Shown here: piece by piece, positions 13,192-15,397 of the stretch | Position numbering within the stretch: position 1 is the first letter of the stretch | How the letters are laid out: each line of letters begins with the position of its first letter | Source: DATFQI01 sp035264365 | GTDB lineage: Bacteria > Actinomycetota > Thermoleophilia > Solirubrobacterales > Solirubrobacteraceae | Direction: 5' to 3' | Assembly: GCA_035264365.1 (NCBI GenBank) | Contig: DATFQI010000052.1 | Location: forward strand, 1-15,397 | DNA length: 15,397 nt | The notes under the pieces: generated by a model | Told to the model about the DNA's origin: nothing | Databases searched by the model: none | The model's input: only the letters and a program-made list of their open reading frames with translations | Translations under genes and position numbers: made by a program

Positions 13192-13214
13192 CGGAAGGTG
13201 CGGGGACGCTTCCG
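13192..13214 (+). terminator. Hairpin just after the exported-protein gene, possible terminator
   Basis: CGGAAG (13192-13197) pairs with CTTCCG (13209-13214) across an 11-nt loop, beginning 3 nt after the TAA stop. No T-tract follows, so termination there is uncertain. Confidence 0.28.
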
Positions 13215-13221
13215 CGTTCCG

Positions 13222-13237
13222 TCCGCCCCGGGGCGGA
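13222..13237. promoter_or_regulatory. Perfect 16-bp palindrome upstream of nrdJ, possible operator
   Basis: TCCGCCCC abuts its complement GGGGCGGA with no spacer, 67 bp upstream of the nrdJ start. A gapless dyad suits a dimeric DNA-binding protein better than an RNA hairpin. No known regulator motif was matched. Confidence 0.3.
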
Positions 13238-13304
13238 GCATGTCGAACCCCCGCCACACAGATCTTCGAGCCGCTGAGGGGCGGCACACTTAGGAGGCAG
13301 CACC

Positions 13305-15397
13305 ATGGAGCAGACGCCGCAGACGACAACCCAGACCGCACCGCGCAAGACCGGTGAGGCGCTGTCCGTGCGGCGGCTGTTCACGAAGCCCGGTGTTCAC
13401 CCCTTCGACGAGATCGAGTGGGAGATCCGCGACGCGAAGATCGGTCATGGCGATCGTGTGGCGTTCGAGCAGAAGGGCGTCGAGTTCCCCAAGAGCTGGT
13501 CGCAGAACTCGACCAACATCGTCGCCCAGAAGTACTTCCGCGGGCAGCTGAACTCGCCGACGCGCGAGCGCTCCGTCAAGCAGATGGTCGGGCGGGTCTC
13601 GGGGACGATCGCCGACTGGGGCCGCGAGCGCGGCTACTTCGCGTCCGTCGAGGACGGCGACGCGTTCGAGGCGGAGCTCACGTACATCCTGCTCAACCAG
13701 CTGGCGGCGTTCAACTCGCCGGTCTGGTTCAACGTCGGCTTCGAGGAGCAGCCGCAGTGCTCGGCCTGCTTCATCCTCTCGGTCGAGGACAACATGGAGT
13801 CGATCCTCGACTGGAACACGCGCGAGGGTCGCATCTTCCGCGGCGGCTCCGGCTCGGGTATCAACCTGTCGAAGATCCGCGGGTCGATGGAGCCGCTGAG
13901 CAAGGGCGGCACGGCCTCCGGGCCCGTCAGCTTCATGCGCGGCGCCGACGCCTGGGCCGGCACGATCAAGTCCGGCGGCAAGACGCGCCGCGCGGCGAAG
14001 ATGGTCGTGCTGGACGTCGACCACCCCGACATCCGCGACTTCATCTGGTGCAAGGCCAAGGAGGAGGACAAGGCCGCCGCGCTGCGCGACGCCGGCTTCG
14101 ACATGTCGATCGACGGCGACGGCTTCCAGTCGATCCAGTACCAGAACGCCAACAACTCGGTCCGCGTCACCGACGAGTTCATGCACGCGGTCGAGAACGA
14201 CGAGGACTGGCACCTGATCGCGCGCGCCACGGGCGAGCCGGTCGGCGAGCCGGTCTCAGCGCGCGAGCTGATGCGCGAGATCTCCGAGGCCGCGTGGCGC
14301 TGCGCCGATCCGGGCGTCCAGTACGACACGACGATCAACCAGTGGCACACGTCGCCGAACTCGGGCCGCATCAACGCGTCCAACCCGTGCTCGGAGTACA
14401 TGCACGTCGACGACTCGGCCTGCAACCTCGCGTCGCTGAACCTGATGAAGTTCCGCCGCCCGGACGGCTCGTTCGACACGGAGCGCTTCTCGCACGCCGT
14501 CGACATCGTCTTCCTGGCGCAGGAGATCGTCGTCGGCCCGTCGAGCTACCCGACGAAGGAGATCGGTGAGAACGCCCGCGCGTTCCGCCAGCTCGGCCTC
14601 GGCTACGCCAACCTCGGCGCGTTCCTGATGGCCAACGGCTTCGCCTACGACTCCGACGAGGGTCGCGGCGCGGCCGCGGCGATCACGGCGCTGATGACGG
14701 GTCGCGGCTACCTGCAGTCGGCCAAGGTCGCGGCGGCGATCGGCCCGTACGACCGCTACGCGGAGAACCGCGAGGCGCACAACAACGTCATGCGCATGCA
14801 CCGCGACGCGTCCTACGCGATCCCGGACGGGGCCTGCGTCGACAAGGACCTGCTGGCGGCCTCGCGCGAGACGTGGAACGAGGCGGTCGCGGCCGGCGAG
14901 CTCTACGGCTACCGCAACGCGCAGGCGACCGTGCTCGCGCCCACAGGGACGATCTCGTTCCTGATGGACTGCGACACGACCGGCATCGAGCCCGACTTCT
15001 CGCTCGTGAAGTACAAGGAGCTGGTCGGCGGCGGCATGATGACGATCGCCTACCGCACGGTGCCGATGGCGCTGCGCACGCTCGGCTACTCCGAGGAGCA
15101 GGTCTCGCAGATCGAGGCCTACATCACCGAGCACGGCACGATCGTGGACGCGCCCGGGTTGGCCGCCGAGCACCTGCCGGTGTTCGACGTCGCGGTCGGC
15201 GAGCGCGCGATCTCGCACGCCGGCCACATCAAGATGATGGGCGCGGTCCAGCCGTTCCTGTCGGGCGCGATCTCCAAGACCGTCAACATGCCGCAGACGG
15301 CGACGGTCGAGGACATCGCCGAGGCCTACGTCCAGGCGTGGAAGCTCGGCGTCAAGGCGCTGGCGATCTACCGCGACGGCTCGAAGACCGCGCAGGC
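13305..15397 (+). CDS. nrdJ: Adenosylcobalamin-dependent (class II) ribonucleotide reductase NrdJ, 3' end missing
   Basis: NrdJ reduces ribonucleotides to deoxyribonucleotides using a B12-derived radical, with no oxygen requirement. The frame is open from ATG 13305 to the window edge (697 codons). AGGAGG at 13292-13297 lies 7 nt before the start. Visible motifs are FNSPVWFNVG, CSACFILSVEDNMESI (redox C155), RGGSGSGINLS, SGPVSFMRGADAWAGTIKSG, the radical cysteine C362 in NPCSEY, its redox partner C373 in SACNLASLNL (11 residues on, as in Thermotoga NrdJ), and PTGTISFLMDCDTTGIEPDF. The C-terminal part, including the shuttle cysteines, lies beyond the window. Some 115 bp separate it from the gene before. 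Confidence 0.97.
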   Translation, partial: MEQTPQTTTQTAPRKTGEALSVRRLFTKPGVHPFDEIEWEIRDAKIGHGDRVAFEQKGVEFPKSWSQNSTNIVAQKYFRGQLNSPTRERSVKQMVGRVSGTIADWGRERGYFASVEDGDAFEAELTYILLNQLAAFNSPVWFNVGFEEQPQCSACFILSVEDNMESILDWNTREGRIFRGGSGSGINLSKIRGSMEPLSKGGTASGPVSFMRGADAWAGTIKSGGKTRRAAKMVVLDVDHPDIRDFIWCKAKEEDKAAALRDAGFDMSIDGDGFQSIQYQNANNSVRVTDEFMHAVENDEDWHLIARATGEPVGEPVSARELMREISEAAWRCADPGVQYDTTINQWHTSPNSGRINASNPCSEYMHVDDSACNLASLNLMKFRRPDGSFDTERFSHAVDIVFLAQEIVVGPSSYPTKEIGENARAFRQLGLGYANLGAFLMANGFAYDSDEGRGAAAAITALMTGRGYLQSAKVAAAIGPYDRYAENREAHNNVMRMHRDASYAIPDGACVDKDLLAASRETWNEAVAAGELYGYRNAQATVLAPTGTISFLMDCDTTGIEPDFSLVKYKELVGGGMMTIAYRTVPMALRTLGYSEEQVSQIEAYITEHGTIVDAPGLAAEHLPVFDVAVGERAISHAGHIKMMGAVQPFLSGAISKTVNMPQTATVEDIAEAYVQAWKLGVKALAIYRDGSKTAQ

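Noticed and set aside
13254..13292. Two CACAC-containing blocks 30 bp apart upstream of nrdJ, considered as paired NrdR boxes
   Set aside because: Only the left half-site resembles the NrdR box; the GTGT halves are missing in both and about half the consensus positions match.

Overview
This window looks like ordinary chromosome from a very GC-rich actinobacterium, most likely of the Thermoleophilia/Solirubrobacterales type. That placement is inference. It rests on the extreme GC bias with long antisense shadow ORFs, the adenosylcobalamin-dependent ribonucleotide reductase, a fused PabB-PabC enzyme, DUF4261 and DUF4174 proteins, and many genes that appear to be transcribed without a leader. 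No rRNA, CRISPR array, transposase or prophage gene is visible.

Layout. 1-686 (+): C-terminus of a Bax-inhibitor-1-type membrane protein, then msrA. 687-958: a 199-bp spacer with a candidate operator-like repeat and a hairpin, then tRNA-Thr(CGU) on the minus strand. 1057-3812 (+): a DUF4261-like protein and a fused aminodeoxychorismate synthase/lyase. 3813-6577 (+): a structured 5' leader, a single-domain Rcp1-like response regulator, and an overlapping REC*-PAS-GGDEF-EAL c-di-GMP protein. 6574-7092 (-): a small single-pass membrane/coiled-coil protein. 7178-8371 (+): a PHP phosphoesterase and a DUF4174 protein. 8353-8512: a 160-bp nested inverted repeat between convergent genes. 8511-10378 (-): holB (delta') followed by fdhD, joined by an ATGA overlap. 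10474-10650 (+): remnant of a secreted-protein C-terminus. 10675-11283 (+) tmk and 11256-12245 (-) galE overlap tail to tail. 12287-13189 (+): an exported, membrane-anchored, Ser/Thr/Pro-rich protein. 13305-end (+): nrdJ, cut by the window edge.

How the genes work together. Most of the window is housekeeping: thymidylate kinase and class II ribonucleotide reductase supply dNTPs, delta' belongs to the replicative clamp loader, PabB-PabC makes p-aminobenzoate for folate, and MsrA repairs oxidised methionine. The one clear signalling unit is the pair at 3969-6577, where a receiver with intact phosphorylation residues is translationally coupled to a c-di-GMP enzyme whose own receiver has lost them.

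Two start types recur. Genes with a strong Shine-Dalgarno (msrA, response regulator, the 7092 gene, nrdJ) contrast with genes that lack one and instead have a -10-like hexamer ending 6-9 nt before the start codon (PHP gene, holB, tmk, the 12287 gene, probably pabBC). The latter pattern suggests leaderless transcription. The least explained element is the 160-bp palindrome at 8353-8512. No convincing new multi-gene system was found.
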